Origin: Acidobacteriota bacterium
Lineage (GTDB): Bacteria; Acidobacteriota; Terriglobia; Terriglobales; Acidobacteriaceae
Assembly (NCBI GenBank): GCA_003224855.1
Contig: QHZY01000004.1
Span: 1 to 48,477 of the forward strand
Direction: 5' to 3'
Length of the DNA stretch: 48,477 bases
In this document: one piece after another, positions 18,601 to 27,991 of the stretch
Layout of the letters: each line of letters starts with the position of its first letter
Numbering within the stretch: the first letter of the stretch is position 1
Made by a program: the position numbers and the translations under genes
The notes under the pieces: model-generated
What the model was told of the DNA's origin: nothing
The model's database searches: none
Seen by the model: the letters and a program-made list of their open reading frames with translations, nothing else

Positions 18601-19952
18601 CGCGGCATTTCAGCGGAATCCGGCAGATCGGAAAGCAGTGCGTAATGAATGTTCGAATCGTGATTGCCCAGATAGCGGATTTCCAGGTCGTCCACCAGCC
18701 GGCATACCTGATCTCGGTTCAGAAGAAGACTTGGTACTGCCACCAGGGTGACGCAATCGTTCGGCACGCCATCTGAAAAATCAAGCTTAGGTAAGATTTG
18801 CGCGGGAAGCAGTGAAGTGGTCAGGTAATTCATCAGCTGCACCGCGGTCTGTGAACTCGGCAGCAGCAGCATCAGCATGGCAAACAGGATCAGCCAGGGC
18901 GAAGTGTAGGTGCTGGTAAGCAGCAGCACGATGGTCGACATGATCGCGAAAGTCAGCACCTCGATCCCGGGCAGATAAAACTCGTTGGGGTGCTTCTTCA
19001 GCAGCAAGTCGATTCGCTGGCCAAATGATGGCCGGAATCCGACACGTTCAAACAGGCCTTCTCTGCCATCGTTGCAAATGTAGTAGCCGATATGTGAAAG
19101 CCGTTGCTGCACCCGCGCGCTCTCGTGAGTTTGCCGCGCCGCCTCCTCCGCCAGCGCCAGCGCCTTGTTCGCCACTTCTACTTCTGTGAACTCCGTGCGG
19201 TCGGCAACCTTGACCAGCAGTTCGCGATAAAGCTCCCGGCTTTCATAATCCATGCGGGGATAGGCTCCCGCCGGGTCCTGCCGAAGTATCTGGTCAAACG
19301 CGATAAGTGGTTCCAGCAACACCTTCCAGGAGGCTTGGCCGATGTCCCGCAAACTGCTCACGCACACGCCGACCGAAGCTGCAGCTTTTGCAATCACCTG
19401 CTGGGCGCGATCCGCAATCTCTTCCAGCAAAACCAGTTTCAGTGCAGCCGGCAGTGCCCAGAGCTCCTGCATCTTGAGCACCGTCACTTCCTGAAATCCT
19501 TCAATAAATGAAGTCAGCGCGGCGTCGGTGAACTGGAATGCCGCGGTGCGTAGAAATCGCTCCGCCAGAGCAATCACCCGCTGCTCCACTTCGCCCGACT
19601 CACTCCGGACATGGGGCAAGCGGCGCAGCGAGCGCAAGCCTTCGTTTACATCTTCCAGTGCAGCGGAGAGCAGCCGCAGGTTGTCATGCAGCCAGCGCTG
19701 ATCGTCGGTAATTTCTTTGCTTTTGGGTAGCTCGTGAAATTCTCGAAAAACCGGACGCAGGGCCTGCCGCACTGCGCTCAGGCGTTCGTCGAACACGCGG
19801 GAAAAACGTGTATTGGGCAGCCAGGGGATGCGCCGGGTGTACTCCGTTCCCTCTGCGCGAAAGGCGGCCAGCTTCATCTCCAGCCGCTGCTCTGGAGTCA
19901 GCAGAGTGCCGCCGTCGTCACCCACCATATCGAGATGTGTAGGCTCCGTCAT
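15683..19952 (-). pseudogene. NdvB-like glucan synthase, internally deleted and frameshifted
   Basis: A membrane glycosyltransferase related to cyclic beta-1,2-glucan synthases (GT84, NdvB/ChvB). The main frame runs 19952 to 16113 (1,279 residues). It holds a long helical N-terminus, membrane segments at about 331-363 and 735-905, and a GT-A core with LDADTEL (DxD at 539-541), GKGIYEVD and KRKHRWLRGDWQ. A glucoamylase-like domain (PF10091) starts at FDFLLDPRRLLISIGFDMA. The frame breaks just after FTAIAKEG. The remaining domain continues in another frame (DEAGNYQYHAFGLPALAL, MAHHQGMSL) to a stop at 15683. Homologues as I recall them have about 70-75 residues between these points. The deletion length is 2 modulo 3. 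The GH94 domain of full NdvB is absent; shorter forms ending after the ATELLLHEKPV segment do exist, I believe, so that end may be native. Confidence 0.85.
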
Positions 19953-21773
19953 CTACCTGTAACTCGCTGCCTGCAGCTCAAACATGGCGGCATAGCGGCC
20001 ATCCAGCGCCAGCAGTTGCTGGTGATTGCCTTCCTCGGCGATCCGCCCTTTTTCCAGAACTACGATACGGTCTGCCATTCTTACCGTTGAAAAACGGTGC
20101 GAGATGAACAATGCCATCTTACCTGCGGTCAGCTCTGCAAACCGTTGAAACACCTCGTACTCACTGCGCGCGTCAAGCGCGGCAGTGGGCTCGTCAAGGA
20201 TCAGCAGCTGCGCATCCCGTAAGTACGCGCGCGCCAGCGCAATTTTTTGCCACTCTCCGCCCGAAAGATCTACTCCGGTTTCAAAGCGCCGGCCCAGCAT
20301 CTGGTCGTACCCCAGATGCAATTTAGCAATCACGCCGTCTGCCAAACTCTTGCGCGCGGCATCCTGAATCAGATCAGCGTCTTGCAGCTTTTCGATCCGC
20401 CCCACCCCAATGTTCTCCCGTGCAGTCATTTCATAGCGCATGAAATCCTGGAAGATCACGCCGGTTTCGCGGTACAGGTCCTCGAGGTCGTATTCCCGCA
20501 AATCTACTCCGTCGAGCAGAATGCGCCCTTCACTCGGGTCATACAGGCGGGTGATGAGTTTTACGATGGTGGTCTTGCCTTCGCCGTTTTCGCCAATCAG
20601 CGCCACCCGCTCTCCCGGATGCAGGTGGAAATTCAAACCCTGGAGCACTTTGCGATGAGTGCCCGGATACTGGAATGACACATCGCAGAACTCGAATCCG
20701 CGCTTGATGGGCCGCGGCGCAGGCAGAGCGCCGGGTTTCGACTGGATGGTCGGACGCATTTCAAAGAACGCCAGCAGATCGGTAAGGAACAAGGCCTGAT
20801 CGGCGATTCCGGAGAGCGTCGAGAACACCTGCTGTATGTTGCTGCTGGCCTGCAGAATCGCGTTAGTCAGAAAATAGAACGTGCCGATGCCCAGCTGGCC
20901 TGCAACGGTCCGCCAGATCACGTACGCGTAGGCAGAATAGTAGCCGGCGGTACTTATCAGAGATAATCCAGATCCAATCGATAGGCGACGCCTGGCCAGC
21001 GCGACATCCTGTTCGTAGATAACGTCAGACAGGCGCGCGAATCGCTGCGTCAAGAAACCGGCAAGGTTGAACAGCTTCAACTCTTTAGCCGCTTCTTTGC
21101 TGCCGCCCACCGTACGCAGATAATCCATTTGCCGCTTGATCGGCGTTTGCCGGAAATTTTTCGCGTAACCCAGAAATGCGAAGTGGCTCTCACCCAGGAA
21201 GGCGGGCACAACCGCAACAATCAGCAGCAACATGAGCCAGGGCGAATAAATCATTACTGCCACTGACATCGAAATCGCCGTAATCAGCTGAAGTTCAAGC
21301 CGGCCAATCGATTGGATCATCACCAGCCGGTCAGTGGCCTGCACCCGCGCGCGTTCCAGCCGGTCATAAAAAACCGGGTCTTCGTATGCGATCAGATCGA
21401 GCTCGGAAGCATGCTTCATCACTTCAATGCTCACGTGCCGGGTGTACTTGTTGGCCAGCAATGAGTCTGAGTAGTCGATCATGCGGGTGACGATGCTGCT
21501 GAACACCGCCAGGCCAAACTCCGCGCCTACCAGCCACCACAGGCGCTCTGGGACGGGCCCGGGTTCTGACCTCATATGCACCAGTATGTCGATGATGAGC
21601 TTGGGGATGTACGCCAGCGCGAGCGGCAGCAACGCGGCAACAAAGCGGGCAGCGGTGCCGAAGCTGACGACTCCCGGCCCCGATTGCCACACGATCTTCA
21701 GTACTGGAGGGATGTTGCGCAGCGCCGAAAGACGCTCGTTCCAGCTGCTCCAGAAGCTGTCACGCTCTGCCAC
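19953..21773 (-). CDS. ABC exporter, fused permease and ATPase
   Basis: About 606 residues: an N-terminal ABC type-1 membrane domain with six helices (about 40-340) and a C-terminal ATPase. Walker A is GENGEGKTT (about 394-402), the signature is LSGGEWQKIALARA, Walker B is LLILDEP, and the H-loop lies in FISHRFSTVRMAD. It probably works as a homodimer that exports a lipid, glycan or peptide. The gene is directly 5' of the glucan synthase: its TAG touches the next ATG with no gap. This recalls the NdvA exporter/NdvB synthase pair of cyclic glucan systems. I prefer GTG at 21773, which has TTAGGA eight bases upstream; TTG at 21791 is the alternative. Confidence 0.9.
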   Translation of the reverse strand: MAERDSFWSSWNERLSALRNIPPVLKIVWQSGPGVVSFGTAARFVAALLPLALAYIPKLIIDILVHMRSEPGPVPERLWWLVGAEFGLAVFSSIVTRMIDYSDSLLANKYTRHVSIEVMKHASELDLIAYEDPVFYDRLERARVQATDRLVMIQSIGRLELQLITAISMSVAVMIYSPWLMLLLIVAVVPAFLGESHFAFLGYAKNFRQTPIKRQMDYLRTVGGSKEAAKELKLFNLAGFLTQRFARLSDVIYEQDVALARRRLSIGSGLSLISTAGYYSAYAYVIWRTVAGQLGIGTFYFLTNAILQASSNIQQVFSTLSGIADQALFLTDLLAFFEMRPTIQSKPGALPAPRPIKRGFEFCDVSFQYPGTHRKVLQGLNFHLHPGERVALIGENGEGKTTIVKLITRLYDPSEGRILLDGVDLREYDLEDLYRETGVIFQDFMRYEMTARENIGVGRIEKLQDADLIQDAARKSLADGVIAKLHLGYDQMLGRRFETGVDLSGGEWQKIALARAYLRDAQLLILDEPTAALDARSEYEVFQRFAELTAGKMALFISHRFSTVRMADRIVVLEKGRIAEEGNHQQLLALDGRYAAMFELQAASYR

Positions 21774-21943
21774 GTGAAGAATCCTAACCAAGTTAGAAGG
21801 TTTGTAGAAGGGGTTCCTTCGAAGAACGGAGCTCCACTAAAAACCGCGAACGAGCTACCCAAATACGTGCAACCCTGAAAGATGCAGCAAAGACACTTAA
21901 GGTTTGCCGAAACAATAACTTAGATGATGTGACCAGGCTGAGA

Positions 21944-23299
21944 TCAGGCGATCTTCAAGCGCCGCTGCATTTCCTCAAGCGTCACTCCGCGGGTTTCGGG
22001 ATAAACCACAAGAACTACGAAGAACTGCAGTGCCATCATGATGGAGAAGAACGCAAACGGCCATCCTCCGGAGGACGCGGCCATCAGGGGATAGCGCCAG
22101 GACACGATTGCATTGGCGAACCAGTGAGAAAACGATCCCAGGCTCTGTCCCTTGGCGCGGACGCGGTTCGGGAAGACTTCGCCAATGTAAACCCAGATCA
22201 CGGCTCCTTGCGAAAACGCGAAGAACGCAATGAAGCTGACCAGCAACCATACCAGGAGCTCTTCATGCCGATGTTTGAAAAAGATCACAGCCACGCCTGC
22301 CAGCGACAGCGAAGTTCCGACCGAACCTACCAGCAACAGGAACTTGCGCCCGAAGCGGTCGATCACACTGATCGCCAGCATGGTGAACAGCAGATTAGTG
22401 GCGCCCACGGCGACTGCCTGCAGGTCGCCCGAAACTTTGCTGAACCCGGCGCGCTCAAAGATGTCATTCAGGTAATAAAGAATCGCATTGATGCCTGACA
22501 ACTGGTTGAACAAACCGGTCGCCACCGCCAGAAAAATCGGCAGTGCATATTTGCGGGAGAACAGAGGCTCGTTGGCGTGGCCATGCTCAGCATCGATGGA
22601 GCGAACGATATCTGCCAGTTCCGCATCCGGATCAGGTTCGCCAATCTGCGCCAGCACGCTGCGCGCTTCCTCCAGCCTTTGCACTTTGGCCAGCCAGCGC
22701 GGGCTCCGCGGGATTCCCGCCAGAAACATAAAGAACAGCGCCGCCGGAATGGCCGCCACACCCAGGTCCCAGCGCCATTCCGCCTGCCCCAGTCTCAGCC
22801 TGCCCAGAATGTAGTTGGAAAGATAAGCGACCAGGATGCCGAGCACTACGTTGAACTGGAAAAATCCCACCAGCCGGCCACGCAGCTTAGCGGGCGCAAT
22901 TTCGGCGATGTACATGGGCGCCAGCACCGACGATCCGCCAATGCCCAGCCCGCCGATGATCCGAAAGATCAGCAGCGCCGGCCAGTTCCAGGCCAGCGCA
23001 CATCCAAGCGCGGAAAGAAAATAGAGCACTCCAAGCACGCGCAGGCTGTCGCGCCGCCCCCAGCGTTCACCTGGAATGCTCGACAGCAGTGAGCCGGCTA
23101 CCGTTCCCCACAGAGCGCTTGAGACCGTGATCCCGAGCAGGTTTGGAGTGAGCTGAAAAACAGTTCGCAGTGCGGAAGTGCTGCCGGAGATGACTGCGGT
23201 ATCAAAACCAAACAGCAATCCGCCCAGGGCGGCTACGGCGGTGCTCTTCAGCAGAACGGAATTGATGGAACCTGGCATAGGCGCGGGGGCAACGAGCAC
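21944..23299 (-). CDS. Sugar porter family MFS transporter
   Basis: A 451-residue, 12-helix transporter of the sugar porter group (XylE/GalP/glucose:H+ symporter type). Signatures are LFGFDTAVISG in helix 1, RWGRR after helix 2, the QLSGINAILYY motif of helix 7 that contacts sugar, DRFGRK, and the end motif PETRGVTLEEM. It probably imports a hexose or pentose with protons. A GTG start at 23299 fits the open frame; ATG at 23278 is also possible and neither has a good Shine-Dalgarno site. Some 150 bases upstream lies a palindrome (23451-23466) that could be its operator. The ABC exporter follows 170 bases downstream on the same strand. Confidence 0.92.
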   Translation of the reverse strand: MLVAPAPMPGSINSVLLKSTAVAALGGLLFGFDTAVISGSTSALRTVFQLTPNLLGITVSSALWGTVAGSLLSSIPGERWGRRDSLRVLGVLYFLSALGCALAWNWPALLIFRIIGGLGIGGSSVLAPMYIAEIAPAKLRGRLVGFFQFNVVLGILVAYLSNYILGRLRLGQAEWRWDLGVAAIPAALFFMFLAGIPRSPRWLAKVQRLEEARSVLAQIGEPDPDAELADIVRSIDAEHGHANEPLFSRKYALPIFLAVATGLFNQLSGINAILYYLNDIFERAGFSKVSGDLQAVAVGATNLLFTMLAISVIDRFGRKFLLLVGSVGTSLSLAGVAVIFFKHRHEELLVWLLVSFIAFFAFSQGAVIWVYIGEVFPNRVRAKGQSLGSFSHWFANAIVSWRYPLMAASSGGWPFAFFSIMMALQFFVVLVVYPETRGVTLEEMQRRLKIA

Positions 23300-23628
23300 T
23301 GAACAGTAGCATGCAGCCTCAAGTTTGCGGAAGGCCTGCCCTGTACCATCCGGGCGACGCTAAATCCGCGCCTGTGCGGTGGCAACAGGGGCTCGATGTG
23401 CAATCAGTACCAACAGATCGTCTGCCTACGCTCGCCTGACATCACGTTTACGTACAACCTTGTACGCATATCTGGTATTTACTTTTAGATATTTACGCAC
23501 CATTTGCGTTTTAAATCGATTTCTGGCCACTCGGGGCCCGCGAGTACCTGGCACCCGTCCCTGCGGCCGATCGCGCTCCCGCGGCCCTCAGCGCGCGACT
23601 ACGGGGTACTCTGGTTGGACATCACGCT
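23300..23628. other. Intergenic region without a convincing gene
   Basis: This 329-base gap between the ETF:quinone oxidoreductase end and the sugar transporter start holds no ORF that looks like protein; a 100-codon frame from 23379 is Arg/Thr-rich with no family features. The middle part (about 23440-23520) is more AT-rich than its surroundings and contains the 16-base palindrome noted separately, as expected for a promoter/operator of the minus-strand transporter. Confidence 0.5.
23451..23466. promoter_or_regulatory. Palindromic operator candidate
   Basis: CGTACAA-CC-TTGTACG is a perfect 7-2-7 inverted repeat in the only AT-rich part of this gap, 152 bases before the sugar transporter start. 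The size fits a dimeric repressor site, for example a LacI- or GntR-type regulator. No regulator gene is adjacent. Confidence 0.4.
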
Positions 23629-25344
23629 TTACATGCCATCGTAATTCGGACCGCCGCCGCCCTCGGGAGGCACCCAGGTGATGATCTGGTAGGGATCCTG
23701 AATATCGCAGGCTTTGCAGTGCACGCAGTTGGAAGGATTCAGGCTGATGCGCTTGCCGTTGGGCTGGTCGGGATCATCGAGCATTTCGTAAACGTTGGCG
23801 GGACAAAAATTCTGGCAGGGGCTGCCGAATTCGCGGATGCAGCGCTGATTGCAAACATCTGTGTCGTGGATGATCAGGTGGGCGGGCTGATCTTCTTCGT
23901 GCCTGGTGCCGGAATGGTAGAGGTCGCTTAACTTGTCGAAGGTGAGCTTGCCATCGCCTTTGGCGGGACCAAGAAGATTGGCTTCGGGGCCGCCATCGGT
24001 GGGAAGTGCAGCAAGCTTCTTCATGCGCTGATAACCGGCAATGGACGGGTAATGATTGCGCACTCCCCGCCCGCCGGTTACCTGCTGCAGAGCAGTGTGG
24101 AACATGCCGGACCAGAATCCGTGCTCAAAGCCCTGATGAAAGTTTCTTACCTTCCACAATTCAGCCTTGATCCAGCTGGCTTCCACGCGCTGCTGATATT
24201 TCGCGAGACTGGCGGCCGAGAAATCATTACTCTTCATGGCTTCGAACACAGTTTCGGCGGCCAGCATCCCGCTTTTGATTCCGAGATGAATGCCCTTGAG
24301 GCGCTGTGAATTCACCAGGCCGGCAGAGTCGCCCAGAATCATCCAGCCATTGCCGGAAAGCGGCGGCACCGCCCACCATCCGCCATAGGGCAATGATTTC
24401 GCGCCGTAGCGGATCAGTTTCCCGCCTTGCAGCAGGGAGGCGATGAAAGGATGCTTCTTGAATTCCTGCAGCACGCGCTGCGGGTCAAGACGCGGATCGG
24501 GATAATCAAGGCCGGTGACGAATCCCAGCGAGACGACGTTGTTCGGGCAACCGTAAATCCATGCGCCGCCATATTCTTTGGTGGTCAGCGGCCAGCCCAG
24601 CGTATAGATCACTTCCCCGGCAGCGATTCTTCCTGCGGGAACTTCCCACAGTTCTTTCACTCCCTGCCCAAATGTCTGCGGATTGCGGTCGCGTCGCAGC
24701 CCGAAACGCTCAATCAGTTGCTTGGTGAGCGACCCGCGCGAACCTTCGGCCAGAATGACTACTTTTGCCTGCAAGTCGTAGCCGGGCTCGAAATTCGACT
24801 TGGGCTGGTTCTGCTTGTCGACCCCTTTGTCGTCGGTCCGAACCCCGCTCACCCGGTCGCCCTCGAACAAGAGTTCAGAACCGGCGAACCCGGTAAAAAC
24901 CGTGACTCCTGTTTCCTCGACCTTGCTGCCCAGCCATTTCACAAAGCGATTCAGTGAGATTACGTAATTGCCGTGGTCGCGGAGGGGCGGCGGAGTGACC
25001 GGAAACTTCAGCTTGCCCGTTTCCGTCAGGTAGTAAACGGCTTCTTTTGTGACCTGGGCATCGAGCGGAGCTTCTTTTTCGAAGCCAGGCAGCAGTTCGC
25101 GCATGGAGCGCGGGTCAAGCAGCGCGCCCGAAAGGCAGTGCTGGCCGATTTCGCGCGCTTTTTCGAGAACGTAAATATTTTCTTTGCTTATTGGCGAGTC
25201 AGGGTTTTTCGCGTTGTGCTCGTCAATCAGCTGCGAAAGGCGCAGCGCGCAAGCCATTCCGGAAGGGCCGCCACCTACGATGACAACATCGGCAGGCATT
25301 TGCGGACGCTCGATGTTGGGCAGGGGCTTGCGAAAGACGATCAC
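23629..25344 (-). CDS. Electron-transfer flavoprotein:ubiquinone oxidoreductase
   Basis: A 571-residue membrane-associated flavo-iron-sulfur enzyme (ETF-QO) that passes electrons from reduced ETF to quinone. The FAD motif DVVIVGGGPSGMACA is at about 20-34. The quinone-binding and FAD domains follow with GCPNNVVSLGFVTGLDYPDP and LKGIHLGIKSGMLAAE. The C-terminal ferredoxin-like domain carries the [4Fe-4S] ligands C514 (CPANVYE) and C540, C543, C546 (NCVHCKAC). Length is normal. GTG at 25344 is used; the ATG at 25299 would lose 15 residues and keep the FAD motif. It lies 125 bases after etfA on the same strand, which supports one respiratory unit for acyl-CoA or amine oxidation. Confidence 0.95.
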   Translation of the reverse strand: MIVFRKPLPNIERPQMPADVVIVGGGPSGMACALRLSQLIDEHNAKNPDSPISKENIYVLEKAREIGQHCLSGALLDPRSMRELLPGFEKEAPLDAQVTKEAVYYLTETGKLKFPVTPPPLRDHGNYVISLNRFVKWLGSKVEETGVTVFTGFAGSELLFEGDRVSGVRTDDKGVDKQNQPKSNFEPGYDLQAKVVILAEGSRGSLTKQLIERFGLRRDRNPQTFGQGVKELWEVPAGRIAAGEVIYTLGWPLTTKEYGGAWIYGCPNNVVSLGFVTGLDYPDPRLDPQRVLQEFKKHPFIASLLQGGKLIRYGAKSLPYGGWWAVPPLSGNGWMILGDSAGLVNSQRLKGIHLGIKSGMLAAETVFEAMKSNDFSAASLAKYQQRVEASWIKAELWKVRNFHQGFEHGFWSGMFHTALQQVTGGRGVRNHYPSIAGYQRMKKLAALPTDGGPEANLLGPAKGDGKLTFDKLSDLYHSGTRHEEDQPAHLIIHDTDVCNQRCIREFGSPCQNFCPANVYEMLDDPDQPNGKRISLNPSNCVHCKACDIQDPYQIITWVPPEGGGGPNYDGM

Positions 25345-25469
25345 GGCAGCTTGTTCATGATACCGGAATGGACGACATGGTGCAGTCGGTTTACTTCAAT
25401 ATGAAGCTTAAATCGCAGAGAGCGCACCGAAAAGCCGCAGAGTTCGCGGAGACACGCTGTGAAAAAGCC

Positions 25470-26465
25470 TTACCCTCCCGCTTTGGCCTTCTTCACTTCT
25501 TCTATCAGCGGCGGCACGATGTCGAACAGGTTGCCGACCACCGCGTAGTCTGCGATTTCGAAGATGGGCGCTTCGGAGTCTTTGTTGATAGCGACAATCG
25601 TGCGCGCGCCTTTCATTCCCACAATGTGTTGAATGGCGCCGCTGATGCCGAGCGCCAGGTAAAGCTTAGGCGCGACGGTCTGGCCGGACGAACCGATTTG
25701 CCGATCCATGGGAAGCCAGCCGTTGTCGCAGATGGGACGCGAGGCAGCGATCTCGCCGCCCAGGGCTTCTGCCAGCTGCTTGGCCAGATCGATGTTCTTC
25801 TGCTCTTTGATCCCGCGGCCCACGGCAACAATAATTTCCGCCTGCGTAAGATCGACCGCCTGCTTGGCTTCTTTGAACACTTCCTGCGGCTTGTTGCGCA
25901 CCACTGAATCTGCGATTTCGACGTTTACGGTTTCAACCGGCGCTGCGCCTGATCCGGCTTCTACTTTGTCTGCGCGAAAGGCCCCGTTCTGAAATGTGAC
26001 GAACCAGGGAGCCTCACAGCGGAAGCTGACATCAGCGGCCAGCTTGCCCTGAAACATCTGGCGGCTGAAAAGCAGCTTCTCGCCTTCTTTTTTGAACCCG
26101 ATGCAATCAGTAACTGCGGTCCGTCCCATGGCCGTGGCCAGCTTGGGCACGAAGTCGCGCACCTGGTAAGTGTGCGGCATCAGCACCAGCTTCGGCTGTC
26201 GGGCTTCAAGGAATTGCTTCAGGCCGGCAGAGAATGCATCGGGAGTGTAGGGCTGCAGTTTCGGCGATTCCACGCCATACACCTTCCCGAGTTTCTTGGC
26301 GGCTACTTCGTTCGCGATTGAAGAAACGCCGCTTCCTGCCACGGCGGCTTCGAGCGCCCAGCCGGTTTCGGCCGCAAGCGCTTGCCCGGCGGCCAGGGTT
26401 TCCCAGGAAACACGGTTCAGCTTGCCGTCACGCTGTTCGACTACCACCAGAATTGTGTCAGCCAT
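25470..26465 (-). CDS. etfA: Electron-transfer flavoprotein alpha subunit
   Basis: A 331-residue ETF alpha subunit. With EtfB it forms the FAD-binding shuttle that collects electrons from acyl-CoA dehydrogenases. The C-terminal FAD domain has the conserved stretch VAVGRGIKEQKN, then SRPICDNGWLP, QIGSSGQTVAPKLYLALGIS and GAIQHIVGM, all diagnostic. The open frame extends to 26561, but ATG at 26465 gives the standard N-terminus MADTILVVVEQRDGKL; the extra 32 residues overlap the small membrane-protein gene and look like read-through. Order etfB, small membrane gene, etfA, ETF-QO is a typical set with one unusual insertion. Confidence 0.95.
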   Translation of the reverse strand: MADTILVVVEQRDGKLNRVSWETLAAGQALAAETGWALEAAVAGSGVSSIANEVAAKKLGKVYGVESPKLQPYTPDAFSAGLKQFLEARQPKLVLMPHTYQVRDFVPKLATAMGRTAVTDCIGFKKEGEKLLFSRQMFQGKLAADVSFRCEAPWFVTFQNGAFRADKVEAGSGAAPVETVNVEIADSVVRNKPQEVFKEAKQAVDLTQAEIIVAVGRGIKEQKNIDLAKQLAEALGGEIAASRPICDNGWLPMDRQIGSSGQTVAPKLYLALGISGAIQHIVGMKGARTIVAINKDSEAPIFEIADYAVVGNLFDIVPPLIEEVKKAKAGG

Positions 26466-26473
26466 AGGTTTGT

Positions 26474-26716
26474 TTATCGAGTCAGGCTTCCGCGCCGCCG
26501 CCATCCAATTTCTATCAGGATCAGTCCGATAACTCCCTGGCCGATCACCCACCAGAGCCACATGCGTGAGCCGCTTCGAATGCCGTCATACACGAAAGCG
26601 AGCAAAAGAAAATCGACCCACAGAAGCAGCTTGCCTACCGTCATCAGGCCGAGGCCGAAGCGGCGCGGCTCAACTATCCCTTCGTCTTCAACGCGATTCA
26701 GTTTTATCCCTGGCAT
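26474..26716 (-). CDS. Small membrane protein inside the etf operon
   Basis: An 80-residue protein with two predicted transmembrane helices (LLLWVDFLLLAFVYDG at about 27-45 and MWLWWVIGQGVIGLILIEIG at about 51-71), a charged N-terminus with NRVEDEGIVEPRR, and a basic C-terminal tail (RRRG). ATG at 26716 is preferred over the longer frame from 26752. It fits tightly between etfB (53 bases upstream) and etfA (8 bases downstream), so the codon-like quality and position support a real gene. No family is recognised. It could anchor ETF near the membrane quinone oxidoreductase, which is only a guess from position. Confidence 0.65.
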   Translation of the reverse strand: MPGIKLNRVEDEGIVEPRRFGLGLMTVGKLLLWVDFLLLAFVYDGIRSGSRMWLWWVIGQGVIGLILIEIGWRRRGSLTR

Positions 26717-26768
26717 AGCGCAATTTAGATGCGCGCAGGCCATGAGCCGCAAACCCGAAGAGCCGCGA

Positions 26769-27539
26769 TCAGATGACCCTTACCTCATTGCGCAGCTTCT
26801 CAGTTAACTTTTTGGCCACTTCGCCTGCAGGCCCTTCCAGAACTTCCGTGTTCTTGGTTTTCTGCGGAACGTATAAGCGGTCGATTTTCTGCAGGTTCGG
26901 TCCGATCGCAGATTCCACCTCAGCCAAAGTCACTTTGCGCAAGGGCTTGTTTTTGGCCTGCTTGATGCCGATCAGCGTGGCATAACGCAGCTTATTGATG
27001 CCTGACTGAATGGTGAGTACCGCAGGCAGCGGCATGTCAACGAACTGGAAGAATCCGGCTTCCAGTTCGCGTTTGACGCGAATGCCGCTTTCGGACTTTT
27101 CAATATGCATGATGATGGTTGCATGCGGCCACCCCAGAAGCTCTGCAAGGATCACCCCGGTTTGTGCATAGCCGTAGTCGTCAGATTGCAGGCCGGTGAA
27201 GATCAGGTCGAACTGTTCGTCTTTAATCGCGGCCGCGAATGCTTTGGCTGTGTTCAGCGCATCCAGGCCGACAAAGCCATTGTCTTCAAGGTGAATGGCG
27301 CGGTCCGCGCCCTTGGCCAGCGCTTCGCGCAGCACTTGTTGCGCGCGCGCCGGGCCTGAGGTGATCACCACCACCTCGCCCTTGTGCTTTTCCTTTTGCC
27401 GCAGAGCTTCTTCGAGCGCGTAAGCGTCAGGCTCATTCACTTCGTAAGACACGTCTTCGCGAATCCAGGTGCCCTCCTGGTTAACTTTCAGCGGCGCATC
27501 TTTCTGCGGAACCTGCTTCATGCAAACAAGGATTTTCAA
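26769..27539 (-). CDS. etfB: Electron-transfer flavoprotein beta subunit
   Basis: A 256-residue ETF beta subunit (PF01012 domain). The N-terminal strand is KILVCMKQVP and NEPDAYALEEALR follows. The AMP-binding region is around TGLQSDDYGYAQTGVILAELLGWPH, and the ETF beta signature lies near VKRELEAGFFQFVDMPLPAV. It begins with TTG at 27539, chosen because the first strand is conserved in the family and GGAG lies six bases upstream; the next ATG would remove six residues of that strand. First gene of the etf unit. Confidence 0.95.
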   Translation of the reverse strand: MKILVCMKQVPQKDAPLKVNQEGTWIREDVSYEVNEPDAYALEEALRQKEKHKGEVVVITSGPARAQQVLREALAKGADRAIHLEDNGFVGLDALNTAKAFAAAIKDEQFDLIFTGLQSDDYGYAQTGVILAELLGWPHATIIMHIEKSESGIRVKRELEAGFFQFVDMPLPAVLTIQSGINKLRYATLIGIKQAKNKPLRKVTLAEVESAIGPNLQKIDRLYVPQKTKNTEVLEGPAGEVAKKLTEKLRNEVRVI

Positions 27540-27650
27540 TCAGAGCTCCGGATCAGAGGTCACGCAAACTTTTTAGTATATAGCAGCAGAACTCATCGGC
27601 GAGCTGCGCCCGCCCGGATCGCAGATTCGGGCGTACCTCACCTGCTCCAG

Positions 27651-27926
27651 TTATTCCGTGGTGACGACCGACTGCAGACTGGTGATGTCGAAACGCTTGC
27701 GGCAGCGCACGTTCTTGCAGGCCATCACGTCATCTTTCCGGACCATGTAAGAGCGGGCTTTGGCGAAACGGGCACGATCGCGCTCATCGGCGCGCGGCGG
27801 AAGTTGGCGCTTCTTGGTACGCACCAGCCAGGTGACTTCGTAATCGGAAGACTGGTGGCAATGGGGACAGTTCAGGGTTGCTGGCTTCTTCTCAGGGCGT
27901 TCGTCAAAAAATTCGCGTTCTTCCAT
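27651..27926 (-). CDS. Small zinc-ribbon protein
   Basis: A 91-residue protein with two Cys pairs, C20-P-H-C23 and C70-x4-C75, separated by 46 residues that include a highly basic segment (VRTKKRQLPPRADERDRARF). The pattern suggests a split zinc ribbon that may bind nucleic acid or a protein partner. No family name can be given. It starts with ATG at 27926 and is divergent from the small basic protein at 27992, with only 65 bases between them. Confidence 0.6.
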   Translation of the reverse strand: MEEREFFDERPEKKPATLNCPHCHQSSDYEVTWLVRTKKRQLPPRADERDRARFAKARSYMVRKDDVMACKNVRCRKRFDITSLQSVVTTE

Positions 27927-27991
27927 AACCGGCAGCCCACAGGGGCTGTTGCCTAATTATTGCAGCTTTAGCGGGCACAGGCTATGGCAAG

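Noticed and set aside
17895-18776. A 293-codon plus-strand frame inside the glucan synthase gene
   Set aside because: Shadow of the GT-A core on the other strand, which has a clear DxD motif and conserved domains.
23379-23681. A 100-codon frame in the gap before the sugar transporter
   Set aside because: Composition and lack of any ribosome-binding site suggest non-coding; it also runs into the oxidoreductase gene end.
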